DNA of 64,000 bases from Hoskinsella mucinilytica (GTDB taxonomy: Bacteria > Bacillota_I > Bacilli_A > Erysipelotrichales > Erysipelotrichaceae): the NCBI RefSeq assembly GCF_045223415.1, contig NZ_JBEQZJ010000004.1, forward strand, positions 1-64,000, given 5' to 3'. Positions 27,200 through 35,205 of the stretch are shown in pieces. Position numbers and translations under genes: made by a program. Every line of letters begins with the position of its first letter. Position 1 is the first letter of the stretch. The notes beneath the pieces were generated by a model that saw only the letters and a program-made list of their open reading frames with translations, did no database searches and was not told the DNA's origin.

Positions 27200-28177
27200 A
27201 TGAAAAAATGGATATGTGTGATGCTTTGTTTATTGCTTCAAATGAGTGTGTTACATGCAGAAAGTTATTGTGTGATGAGTGGTGATGATCAAAGTGTCAT
27301 TGAAGAGAAGAATATGAATGAACCACAAAGCGTTGCCAGTATTTCAAAAATCATGACGGCAATCGTAGCAATCGAATCCAAAGACCTAAAGGATACATGG
27401 AAGGTAGGAGAGGAAATCAATCAGGCAGATGGCAGTAGTATTTATCTGAAAGTTGATCAATCGGTAACATTGGAATCTTTGTTGTATGGATTAATGCTAC
27501 GAAGTGGGAATGATGCGGCAGTTGAAATAGCAATGCATGTCAGCGGAAATATCAATGACTTTGTTAAGTGTATGAATGATAAAGCAAAACAAATCGGAAT
27601 GTTGAATACGACCTTTCATAATCCCAGTGGATTAGATGAAGAAGATGGAGGTAATATTTCAACAGCATATGATATGGCCTTATTAATGAATTATGCGATG
27701 AAAAATGAAACTTTTCGTAAAATTACAGGCACACAATATTATACAAGCGAATGGAATTATCGTTGGAAGAATAAGAATCGTTTGTTGTTTGAATTTCCTT
27801 TTACCAATGGAGGAAAAACTGGGTTTACCAAAAAAGCGGGAAGGACACTTGTGACCAGTGCGAGTCATGATGGCGTAAATAGCATTGTCGTAACATTGAA
27901 AAGCAGTGATGATTTTGCATTTCATGAAGAAAAGCATAAAGCGGTTTTTGCCAATTATCAAACTAAGGAATTATTAAAAGAAGGAAGCTATCGTATAGGT
28001 AAAAAAATGATTACCGTAGAGGAGCCTATCAAGGTATCTTTGAAAAAGGATGGTAAGGATAGCTTGCAGGTAAAAAGTCATGTAGAAAAAAACAACTTTA
28101 TCGTAGAAATCATCAAAAATAAAGTAAGTAGTGTGTATACGTATCCCATGAAGAAAGCAAAGGGGGAAGTTCAATGA
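27200..28177 (+). CDS. D-alanyl-D-alanine carboxypeptidase (DacF/DacB-like, sporulation-linked)
   Basis: A 325-residue class C low-mass PBP. The start at MKKWICVMLCLL gives a proper signal peptide ending near ESYCV; a longer upstream start would bury it. The active-site motifs are all present: SISKIM (nucleophile Ser and Lys, about residue 55), RSGNDA and GGKTGFT. It removes the terminal D-Ala from peptidoglycan stem peptides outside the membrane. Overlap with spmA by four bases and the dacB-spmA-spmB order known in Bacillus suggest a role in spore cortex cross-linking. Confidence 0.88.
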   Translation: MKKWICVMLCLLLQMSVLHAESYCVMSGDDQSVIEEKNMNEPQSVASISKIMTAIVAIESKDLKDTWKVGEEINQADGSSIYLKVDQSVTLESLLYGLMLRSGNDAAVEIAMHVSGNINDFVKCMNDKAKQIGMLNTTFHNPSGLDEEDGGNISTAYDMALLMNYAMKNETFRKITGTQYYTSEWNYRWKNKNRLLFEFPFTNGGKTGFTKKAGRTLVTSASHDGVNSIVVTLKSSDDFAFHEEKHKAVFANYQTKELLKEGSYRIGKKMITVEEPIKVSLKKDGKDSLQVKSHVEKNNFIVEIIKNKVSSVYTYPMKKAKGEVQ

Positions 28178-28746
28178 ATGTACTTTGGCTGATTATGATC
28201 ATCGTCAGTATCTTATATGCGCTTTATACAGGCAATGTTGGCATGGTCAATGATGTCTTTGTGGATGTAGGCAAGGATACTTTTGATTTTGTTTTGCCTC
28301 TTATTTGTGTCTGTGTCTTTTGGAATGGCCTATTGTATGTCGCAAAAGATGCCGGAATCACACGTTTTTTGGAAAGATTGATGCATCCTCTTTTGAAATG
28401 GTTGTTTCCGGATCTAAAACATGATGATGAAACATTGGGATATGTAGCGACCAATGTGGTCGTCAATATGATCGGACTTGGTTCTGCTGCAACGCCGGTT
28501 GGTTTAAAAGCGATGGAAGGTATGCAAAAACATAATGATCAAAAGGATACAGCTACACGTTCTATGGTTACCTTTCTTGTATTGAATACCGCCGGTGTTA
28601 CCTTGTTTTCTACGACACTAGTAGCGATGCGATCCAGCTTTCATTCAATCGATGTGATGGGCTTTCTTCCATATGCAATCTGTTCTACGTTATTTGCATC
28701 TATGATCGGTATCATGGTAGACAGGTGGTGGAATTATCGTGGCTAA
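28174..28746 (+). CDS. spmA: Spore maturation protein A
   Basis: A 190-residue multi-pass membrane protein with the nucleoside-recognition (Gate) fold. DVFVDVGKDTFDFVLPLI, NMIGLGSAATPVGLKAME and TFLVLNTAGVTLF are the conserved segments. SpmA and SpmB together are needed for proper spore core dehydration and heat resistance in Bacillus. The ribosome site is an unusually G-rich GGGGGAAG. Start and stop overlap dac and spmB. Confidence 0.92.
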   Translation: MNVLWLIMIIVSILYALYTGNVGMVNDVFVDVGKDTFDFVLPLICVCVFWNGLLYVAKDAGITRFLERLMHPLLKWLFPDLKHDDETLGYVATNVVVNMIGLGSAATPVGLKAMEGMQKHNDQKDTATRSMVTFLVLNTAGVTLFSTTLVAMRSSFHSIDVMGFLPYAICSTLFASMIGIMVDRWWNYRG

Positions 28747-29251
28747 GACTGCTTATATCATGCCTTTTATCGTGCTAGCGATCTTGATCATCGCTTTGCT
28801 TCGCCATGTAAAGGCATATGCCTCTTTTGTAAGTGGCGCAAAGGATGGTTTATCCTTATTCGTGGATGTATATCCTGCATTACTTGCGATGATGTTTGCG
28901 ATTACGTTATTAAGGGAAAGTGGTTTGATGGATGTGATCTGCGATACCATTGCTGGTGTGGTCAAGGGCATACCATCCGCTATTTGGCCAATGGTATTTT
29001 TTCGACCGATTTCCGGAAATGCTTCCCTTGCGGTACTTGCCGATATCTTTCAAACATGTGGAGTCGATTCCTTGGCTGGAAATATGGCAAGTATCATCCA
29101 AGGTTCTACGGATACTACCATCTATGTTATTACTTTATACTTTTCCAGTGTCGGAATCAAAAAAATCAAGAATTCATTGTCCATCGGTTTGATTGCGGAT
29201 GTCGCTGGTATCACCATGGCAATTTTATTAAGCATGCTGTTTTTCGCTTAA
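28739..29251 (+). CDS. spmB: Spore maturation protein B
   Basis: A 170-residue membrane protein, partner of SpmA and likewise of the Gate family. FVSGAKDGLSLFVDVYPALLAM and FFRPISGNASLAVLADI are conserved. It begins with GTG, overlapping spmA by eight bases with AGGTGG upstream. Confidence 0.92.
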   Translation: MAKTAYIMPFIVLAILIIALLRHVKAYASFVSGAKDGLSLFVDVYPALLAMMFAITLLRESGLMDVICDTIAGVVKGIPSAIWPMVFFRPISGNASLAVLADIFQTCGVDSLAGNMASIIQGSTDTTIYVITLYFSSVGIKKIKNSLSIGLIADVAGITMAILLSMLFFA

Positions 29252-29256
29252 ATTCT

Positions 29257-29285
29257 TTTACAAATCCCCTCATTTCGTGTACAAT
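29257..29285 (+). promoter_or_regulatory. SigA promoter of rluB
   Basis: TTTACA and TACAAT with a 17-base spacer, about 20 bases before the rluB ribosome site. It lets rluB be expressed in vegetative cells independently of the sporulation genes upstream. Confidence 0.7.
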
Positions 29286-29306
29286 GGACATAAAAGAGGT
29301 GTAAGT

Positions 29307-30044
29307 ATGGAACGTTTACAAAAAGTAATTGCGCAAGCGGGCGTTGCTTCAAGAAGAAAAGCAGAAGAGATGATTGCCCAAGGACGTGTGAGTGTCAATG
29401 GAGAAATCGTATCTGAAATGGGATATAAAGTAAAAAAAGGAGATTACATCGAAGTGGATGGTAATCCAATCGAGAAAGAAAATAAGGTTTATTACCTAAT
29501 GAATAAGCCTAAGAAAACGATGTGTACGGCAAATGATGAATTTGGCAGAGCATGCGTAGTGGACTTGATTGCTGGGAAAGAACGTGTGTTTACGGTTGGT
29601 CGTTTGGACTATGACACCAGTGGTGTTTTGTTGTTGACCAATGATGGTGATTTTGCGAATGCGATCATCCATCCAAGATACCGTATTCCTAAGATTTATA
29701 ACCTAACCATCAACGGAATACTCAGTGTAGAAGATATGAAGAAAATCAAAGACGGTATCGTGTTAGATGATGGAATCAAGACGTTACCGGCAAAATTAAA
29801 GCTAACAGAGAAAGATAAAGAGAAAAATCAATGTAGTTTTGATCTTACGATCACAGAAGGTAGAAATCGTCAAATCAAACGTATGATGGAAGCTTTGGGC
29901 TACGAGGTTCGTCGTCTGCATAGAAAACAGATTGCCTTTCTTCATTGCAGCGATCTTCGCCAAGGAGAGTATCGTATATTAAAACCATTTGAGGTAAAAC
30001 AGTTACGTTCCCTTGCGGAAAAAGGACAGATGAAAAATAAATAA
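29307..30044 (+). CDS. rluB: 23S rRNA pseudouridine synthase RluB
   Basis: A 245-residue enzyme that isomerises a uridine of 23S rRNA helix 89 (U2605 in E. coli numbering). MERLQKVIAQAGVASRRKAEE is the first part of the S4 RNA-binding domain, and VGRLDYDTSGVLLLTNDG contains the catalytic aspartate. NRQIKRMMEALGYEVRRLHR is the family's third motif. The ATG after AGAGGTG is used rather than an earlier in-frame ATG. RluB after spmB matches Bacillus gene order. Confidence 0.92.
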   Translation: MERLQKVIAQAGVASRRKAEEMIAQGRVSVNGEIVSEMGYKVKKGDYIEVDGNPIEKENKVYYLMNKPKKTMCTANDEFGRACVVDLIAGKERVFTVGRLDYDTSGVLLLTNDGDFANAIIHPRYRIPKIYNLTINGILSVEDMKKIKDGIVLDDGIKTLPAKLKLTEKDKEKNQCSFDLTITEGRNRQIKRMMEALGYEVRRLHRKQIAFLHCSDLRQGEYRILKPFEVKQLRSLAEKGQMKNK

Positions 30045-30063
30045 CAGGGGATGCCCTGGTTTT
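30045..30063 (+). terminator. Short terminator after rluB
   Basis: CAGGG-GATG-CCCTG followed by GTTTTT. The stem is only five pairs (more with a bulge), so it may be leaky. Confidence 0.55.
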
Positions 30064-30112
30064 TCTTCTGTCATATTTTTTTTGATGTTAGAAAGAATTG
30101 AGGTGTAATGAT

Positions 30113-30850
30113 ATGCAACAGTATTTTATTGATACCATGGCGCATATACATGATGAAATTATATTAAATGAAGAACAATCCCATCATATCACGCATGTTT
30201 TACGTATGAGAAATGATGATGTGATACGCATAGCGGATGCTTCTGAACAAATGTTTTTTTCTCATATTCGTATAGAAGGAAAAAAAGTGATTGCTTGTAT
30301 CGATGAGAGCATCGAAGATCATACCAAAAGCAAGATTCATCTTACCTTGGCACAAGGATTGATCAAAAAAGAAAAATGGGATTTTTTACTACAGAAAAGC
30401 GCAGAGCTTGGTGTAGATCGTATCGTACCTTTTATTTCCAGTAGAACGATCGTGAAGTCGAAGGATGAGAAGGCAGAGAAGAAAAAACAACGATATGAAA
30501 AAATATTATTAGAGGCCTGTGAACAATGTAAACGAAGTACTTTGGTAGAACTAAGTGATGTCATGGCTTATCAAGACTTGATTCATGTGCAAGCAGATCT
30601 GAAATTGATAGCCTATGAAGATGCAGATCAAACAAGTGAATATTTAAAAGATATCTTAAAACAGCATCCTTCTATTACATCGGTTATGGTCGTGATCGGT
30701 AGTGAAGGTGGTTTTTCTATTGAGGAAGTATCTTATCTGAAACTTCATGGCTTTCAACGTGTTTCTTTAGGCGCTAGGATCTTAAGAGCTGAAACAGCAG
30801 CACTTTCCACTTTGGCAAATCTTACCTTCTTCTATGAGGGGGAAGTATGA
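30113..30850 (+). CDS. rsmE: 16S rRNA m3U1498 methyltransferase RsmE
   Basis: A 245-residue SPOUT-class enzyme that methylates N3 of U1498 in 16S rRNA. QSHHITHVLRMRNDDVI is the N-terminal PUA-like domain, and VVIGSEGGFSIEEV plus LGARILRAETA form the trefoil-knot SAM site. The start is the ATG of MQQYF, placed behind GAGGTG. rsmE two genes from mtaB echoes the yqeU-yqeV pair of Bacillus. Confidence 0.93.
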   Translation: MQQYFIDTMAHIHDEIILNEEQSHHITHVLRMRNDDVIRIADASEQMFFSHIRIEGKKVIACIDESIEDHTKSKIHLTLAQGLIKKEKWDFLLQKSAELGVDRIVPFISSRTIVKSKDEKAEKKKQRYEKILLEACEQCKRSTLVELSDVMAYQDLIHVQADLKLIAYEDADQTSEYLKDILKQHPSITSVMVVIGSEGGFSIEEVSYLKLHGFQRVSLGARILRAETAALSTLANLTFFYEGEV

Positions 30851-30851
30851 T

Positions 30852-31631
30852 ATGAAAACATTGTTGGCATTGTTAAATAAAACTTATGATAAAAAGTTAG
30901 AAGATCATAAGGAATATAAAAAGAAACTTCAGGAGATGAAAAGCTTTTTGAATAAGAATAAGATTTCATGTAAAGAAAGTGATGATCTATCCTGTTTAAG
31001 ATATGAAATATTAGTAGCATCGATAAAAAATAAACAGCAATTAGAAGAAGTGTTTTTTGATACCTATGTAAAAATGCATGATTATTGGTATGATCTGACT
31101 TATTTGGAACGTAAGAAACAAATGAATGTAGATATCGATCGAAAAAAAGCAGAATTGAGTCATTTTGTATATGAGAACGAGGAAATCTATATGCCTTGTT
31201 TTGATGAGCGTTTTAATCATTTGTATCATACCGAAATCGTATTGTTAGATTTAAAGCAATACCATGTGTTTATACGAGAATTTGAAAAAGAAATCAAATA
31301 TGATCTTTATGGAGCACTTCCTTATGTTCATGGTTTTTCCAGTTGTGAGGTGGTTGCGCAAATGGGAGATAGCTATGTGCTTTTTCAACCGGATGTTAAA
31401 CGATTCTATTATTTTGAACATGGAAGCTACCGTGAACAACTGTCCCTTGATGATAAACTACAGGAAATAGATGGAAAACAACGTAATATGATTGCTATGC
31501 TCTTCTTGTTGGGAAGAGATGAGGATATCGCTACAGAGCTTATGAATGGAAGCCTTGTGCAGGATAAAATGAAGAAAAAAATTAAGAAGCTGATGGAAAA
31601 ACAGCACAAAACAAATAAAAATAATACATAG
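30852..31631 (+). CDS. Conserved-looking protein of unknown function
   Basis: A 259-residue soluble protein I do not recognise. It is rich in Lys, Glu and aromatic residues, with a predicted helical N-terminal third (charged repeats such as KLEDHKEYKKKLQEM) and a central region with many tyrosines (HDYWYDLTYLER). The last 30 residues are strongly basic (KMKKKIKKLMEKQHKTNKNN). There is no signal peptide or membrane span. The start is behind GAGGGGG and two bases after the rsmE stop, so it is co-transcribed with rsmE. Clean frame and good ribosome site suggest a real gene. Confidence 0.65.
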   Translation: MKTLLALLNKTYDKKLEDHKEYKKKLQEMKSFLNKNKISCKESDDLSCLRYEILVASIKNKQQLEEVFFDTYVKMHDYWYDLTYLERKKQMNVDIDRKKAELSHFVYENEEIYMPCFDERFNHLYHTEIVLLDLKQYHVFIREFEKEIKYDLYGALPYVHGFSSCEVVAQMGDSYVLFQPDVKRFYYFEHGSYREQLSLDDKLQEIDGKQRNMIAMLFLLGRDEDIATELMNGSLVQDKMKKKIKKLMEKQHKTNKNNT

Positions 31632-31636
31632 AAAGC

Positions 31637-31665
31637 TTTTCAAGAAGTGTGTTTTAGAGTATAAT
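31637..31665 (+). promoter_or_regulatory. SigA-type promoter of mtaB-murE
   Basis: TTTTCA and a consensus TATAAT with a 17-base spacer, just before the mtaB ribosome site AAGGAGTG. Confidence 0.55.
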
Positions 31666-31685
31666 TTTCACTAAGGAGTGAGTGC

Positions 31686-32975
31686 ATGACAACATTTGCA
31701 ATTGCTACATTGGGATGTAAGGTGAATACTTATGAGTCCCAAGGCTATGAAAGCGCATTGTTAGAAAAAGGATACCAACAGGTATCTTTCAAAGATAAAG
31801 CAGATATTTATATTATCAATACCTGTGCTGTTACGAATACGGCAGGGGCGAAAAGCAGACAAAAAATAAATCAAGCACATGCTTTGAATCCGGAAGCCAT
31901 CATTGCGGTTGTTGGTTGCTATGTGCAAACAGCTGGTGAAAGCATGAAAGATCTAGAGCATATCGATATCTTGATCGGAAGCGATGAGAAAGCTACTTTA
32001 GCGGATCGCATCGAATATGCAAAAGATCATCGTCATGAAAAACAAGTGGTTTTACATGATGTAAGAGCTTTGAAGGTATTTGAAGCATTACCGATTCAAA
32101 AATTCGAACATCAAACCAGAGCATTTTTGAAGATACAGGATGGCTGTAATCAGTTTTGTAGCTATTGTATCATTCCATATGCAAGAGGGGCAGAGCGTTC
32201 CTTGAAAGAAGATGAGGCAATAAAAGTTGCTTCTGATTTGGTGAAAAACGGACATTTGGAAATTGTGTTAAGTGGAATTCATACCGGACGCTATGGTCGT
32301 GATCTAAATACAACATTGCTTCATTTGATGAAACGAATGGTCCATGAGGTAGAAGGACTACAAAGAATTCGTATATCCTCTATTGAAATGAATGAGATCA
32401 ATGATGAACTTTTATTGTTCATGAAAGAGGAAAAGAAAATCGCAAGACACTTACATATTCCGATTCAAAGTGCAAATACTACGGTATTGAAGAAGATGAA
32501 TCGGCCTTATGATGTTGCATGGTTTAAAGAAAGAGTTGACTATATTCGTTCTTTGATGCCGGATATCAGTATTTCCACAGATGTGATCACTGGATTCCCA
32601 CAAGAAAGTGAAGAGGAATTTGAAGATACGATGAACAATATAAAAGAAATCAATTTTTCTTTTCTGCATGTATTTCCGTTTAGTAAACGAGATCATACTG
32701 TAGCGGCATCGATGAGTGGTCATTTGGATAATAAAGTGAAAAAGCATAGAGCAGCAATGCTTGGTGATATCAGTAATCAGCTGTATGCATCCTATAAGAA
32801 AGGCTTTGTGAACAAACAGGTTGAAGTCTTGTTGGAAAAATTAGAAGATGGCTATTTATTTGGACATACCAGTGAATATCTTCCTGTGTATGTTAAAGCA
32901 GATATTCAAGAGCTTCATACGATGAAAACCGTAACGATTACATCTTTTGAGAATGATAGGCTTTATGCTAATTAA
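31686..32975 (+). CDS. mtaB: tRNA t6A37 methylthiotransferase MtaB
   Basis: A 429-residue radical-SAM enzyme that converts t6A to ms2t6A at position 37 of tRNAs reading ANN codons. The N-terminal cluster-binding cysteines are in TLGCKVNTYES, NTCAVTNTA and VVGCYVQ. The radical SAM motif is CNQFCSYCIIPYARG, near residue 156. The TRAM-like RNA-binding tail contains KQVEVLLEKLEDGYLFGHT. The CKVN form separates MtaB from MiaB. Confidence 0.93.
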   Translation: MTTFAIATLGCKVNTYESQGYESALLEKGYQQVSFKDKADIYIINTCAVTNTAGAKSRQKINQAHALNPEAIIAVVGCYVQTAGESMKDLEHIDILIGSDEKATLADRIEYAKDHRHEKQVVLHDVRALKVFEALPIQKFEHQTRAFLKIQDGCNQFCSYCIIPYARGAERSLKEDEAIKVASDLVKNGHLEIVLSGIHTGRYGRDLNTTLLHLMKRMVHEVEGLQRIRISSIEMNEINDELLLFMKEEKKIARHLHIPIQSANTTVLKKMNRPYDVAWFKERVDYIRSLMPDISISTDVITGFPQESEEEFEDTMNNIKEINFSFLHVFPFSKRDHTVAASMSGHLDNKVKKHRAAMLGDISNQLYASYKKGFVNKQVEVLLEKLEDGYLFGHTSEYLPVYVKADIQELHTMKTVTITSFENDRLYAN

Positions 32976-32987
32976 GGAGGCATCGAT

Positions 32988-34448
32988 ATGAAATTATCGC
33001 AGATGTTTGATCACGCCCCTGATATCGAAATCAAGGGCTTATGTATAGATTCTAGAAAAGTAAAAAAAGATGATATGTATTTCTGTATGGAAGGCATGGT
33101 GCATGATGGTCATGAATTCATAGATGAAGTCATCGATAAGGGTGCTATATGCATCGTACATTCTAAACCAATAGAGAACCCTAGAAAGGGAGTCGCTTAT
33201 ATCAAGGTAGAAAATGTGAATCATACCTTAAATGTACTTGCAAGTAAGTTTTATGGCTATCCCAGCAAACATATGAAAGTATTTGGTGTAACTGGAACGA
33301 ATGGAAAAAGTACCATTACCAGTATCATCAAAGATGTATACAGTCATTTTGAACCATGTGGGTATATCGGAACGATTTCCATCAGTTATGGAGATGTGGT
33401 ATTGCCACCAAGTCTGACCACACCAGATGCTATCCTTATTCATAAGACGTTAAAAGAAATGTCGGATGCGGGCATGAAGGCTGTTGCCTTAGAAGTCAGT
33501 TCTCATGGATTAGAGCTTGGAAGAGTTCAAAGCGTGGATTTTGATGTAGCTATTTTCTCTAATCTTACTTATGATCATTTGGATTTTCATGGAACGATCG
33601 AAAATTATTTTGAAGCGAAAAAGAAACTGTTTACCAATTTGAAACCGGAAGGTGTTGCTGTTTTAAATGTAGATGATCCTTATTTTGATCGTTTAAAGGA
33701 AACATGCAAGGCACGTATCGTATCTTATGGTATTCAACATGACGCAGATTATCGAGGAGATGATATTCAAATCGGTACAGATGGTTCCGTGTTCACTTTG
33801 TTCCATGATGGAAAACAATACGAAATCAAAACTAATTTGGTTGCGATGTATAACATTTCAAATTTACTTGCGGCGATTGCGGCAATGGCAGAAAGTGGCA
33901 TTTCCATAGAAGCTATCATACCGTATCTTGACACCCTAACACAGGTTGATGGACGTATGGAGCGAATCGATGAAGGTCAATTGTTCAATGTCATCGTTGA
34001 CTTCGCACATACACCGGATGGCTTAGAGAAGGTGTTTGAATATGCAGATAGTATTACCGAAGAAGGACATGCGATCATCTCCGTATTTGGTTCTGCCGGA
34101 AAGCGGGACACAAAAAAACGTAAGGTATTCGGAGAGATTGCGGATAAATATTGCGAAAGTATTATTTTGACCGAGGATGACCCTCGTGATGAAGATCCTA
34201 GAGATATCGCCAATGAAATAAAAAGCGGTATCAAGGATACCAACAACATCTTTATTGAAGATCGCTATGCGGCTATTCGTCAGGCTATCGAGAGCGCCAA
34301 TGTAGGCGATACGGTACTGATCCTTGGAAAGGGAGATGAAGTATTTATGTATCGTGAATTTGGTCGAGAGCCTTGGATGGGAGACAATCACGTAGCCCGC
34401 CATTGTATTCGTAAATACTGTTTAGGAATCGAAGAAGACGGGAAATAG
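32988..34448 (+). CDS. murE: UDP-MurNAc-tripeptide synthetase MurE
   Basis: A 486-residue cytoplasmic Mur ligase that adds the third residue to the UDP-MurNAc-dipeptide. GVTGTNGKSTITSI is the ATP loop, SSHGLELGRV and SNLTYDHLDFHG are conserved active-site parts. The amino-acid-recognition loop reads EDDPRDEDPRDI, a DDPR version of the usual DNPR of diaminopimelate-adding enzymes. The lysine-adding MurE of Thermotoga maritima is known to carry DDPR, so the third amino acid (Lys or DAP) cannot be decided here. AAGGAGG ribosome site, 12 bases after mtaB. Confidence 0.93.
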   Translation: MKLSQMFDHAPDIEIKGLCIDSRKVKKDDMYFCMEGMVHDGHEFIDEVIDKGAICIVHSKPIENPRKGVAYIKVENVNHTLNVLASKFYGYPSKHMKVFGVTGTNGKSTITSIIKDVYSHFEPCGYIGTISISYGDVVLPPSLTTPDAILIHKTLKEMSDAGMKAVALEVSSHGLELGRVQSVDFDVAIFSNLTYDHLDFHGTIENYFEAKKKLFTNLKPEGVAVLNVDDPYFDRLKETCKARIVSYGIQHDADYRGDDIQIGTDGSVFTLFHDGKQYEIKTNLVAMYNISNLLAAIAAMAESGISIEAIIPYLDTLTQVDGRMERIDEGQLFNVIVDFAHTPDGLEKVFEYADSITEEGHAIISVFGSAGKRDTKKRKVFGEIADKYCESIILTEDDPRDEDPRDIANEIKSGIKDTNNIFIEDRYAAIRQAIESANVGDTVLILGKGDEVFMYREFGREPWMGDNHVARHCIRKYCLGIEEDGK

Positions 34449-34521
34449 TCGAAAGGGATAGAAAAAGTAACGCTTTTAGGTGAAAAAACATTGAAAAATC
34501 TTATCAAATATCGGATTTTAG

Positions 34522-34550
34522 TTGCATTTTTCCAATGTTTTCAGTATAAT
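34522..34550 (+). promoter_or_regulatory. SigA promoter of rpsU
   Basis: TTGCAT and a consensus TATAAT with a 17-base spacer. The start site would be about 34557. Confidence 0.75.
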
Positions 34551-34582
34551 AGTGTTGCTTGCATCAGAAGGGAGGGTAAATC

Positions 34583-34762
34583 ATGCCGAAAGTAGTATTA
34601 AAAGAAAACGAAGTTCTTGATGATGCTTTACGAAGATTCAAACGTCAAGTGTCAAGAAATGGAACCCTTGCTGAAGCTCGCAAAAGAGAGTTTTATGTAA
34701 AACCAGGCGTACGCCGTAAATTGAAATCAGAAGCTGCACGTAAAGCACGTCGTAGTAAATAA
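34583..34762 (+). CDS. rpsU: 30S ribosomal protein S21
   Basis: A 59-residue basic protein, MPKVVLKENEVLDDALRRFK and onward to a Lys/Arg-rich end (KARRSK). This is the small-subunit protein S21, which sits near the anti-Shine-Dalgarno end of 16S rRNA. GGGAGGG lies 6 bases before the ATG. The gene has its own promoter and terminator, so it forms a single-gene unit. Confidence 0.95.
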   Translation: MPKVVLKENEVLDDALRRFKRQVSRNGTLAEARKREFYVKPGVRRKLKSEAARKARRSK

Positions 34763-34789
34763 GAGGAAGGAAACTTCTTCTTTTTTTTT
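34761..34789 (+). terminator. Intrinsic terminator of rpsU
   Basis: A 9-bp stem (AAGAGGAAG/CTTCTTCTT, one G-U pair) capped by a GAAA tetraloop and followed by seven T residues. It begins within the stop codon. Confidence 0.92.
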
Positions 34790-34903
34790 CCAGCACTTGT
34801 TACTACGATATGATATTATCGACCATATCATGCATAAAAATATCATTCTTCTAGATCATTTGGTATAACTTCGGTTAGAACGCAGGAATTTATGCATCAT
34901 GGG
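34790..34903. other. Gap between rpsU and the T-box, with inverted repeats
   Basis: No gene is seen. ATGCATAAA and TTTATGCAT (34829-34837 and 34890-34898) form a 9-bp inverted repeat. Between them TAAC-TTCG-GTTA makes a small tetraloop hairpin, and GATATG/CATATC lies just before. The set could fold into one branched structure, but no promoter or T run bounds it. Confidence 0.35.
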
Positions 34904-34932
34904 TTGACAAATAAAAAAAGATACAGTAAGAT
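34904..34932 (+). promoter_or_regulatory. SigA promoter of the T-box leader
   Basis: A perfect TTGACA, a 17-base spacer and TAAGAT. Transcription would start near 34939 and run through the T-box. Confidence 0.75.
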
Positions 34933-34938
34933 AAAAAC

Positions 34939-35182
34939 GCTTATAAAAAAATGTGGATCAGAAGAAGTATAAAGAACTTCGCCATCAGCGAGCTGATACA
35001 GAGTGGAAGGTCAGCGGTAAGAAGTCTTTAGAAACGCATCTGGGAGTGTTCCTTTGAATGAAATAGGAGGAATCGGTCGTCTTACGTTACAAGGCTTGAG
35101 ATTTCTAATTCATATGAATTAGAAATGAAACAGAGTGGTACCGCGATACGTCGCCTCTAGTGTGAGGTGACGTTTTGTTTTT
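34939..35182 (+). promoter_or_regulatory. T-box riboswitch controlling the amino-acid transporter
   Basis: The T-box core AGAGTGGTACCGCG is at 35132-35145. Stem I contains AGTA (specifier-loop motif), GCGAGCTGA and AGAGTGGAAGGTCAGC of its distal part, and ends near CATCTGGGAG. A 26-base perfect palindrome at 35101-35126 makes stem III. The terminator is ACGTCGCCTC/GAGGTGACGT followed by a T-rich tail; its 5' arm can pair with the T-box instead. The variable T-box base is T, so the sensed tRNA should have discriminator A. Specifier candidates next to the stem I end are ACG, CGC and GCA; I could not decide. Uncharged tRNA would switch the operon on. Confidence 0.93.
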
Positions 35183-35205
35183 ATAAGGAGAAAGGACAGA
35201 ACACG

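Noticed and set aside
34861..34890. tRNA-like D-arm sequence (GGTTAGAACGC)
   Set aside because: No matching acceptor, anticodon or T arms could be folded around it.
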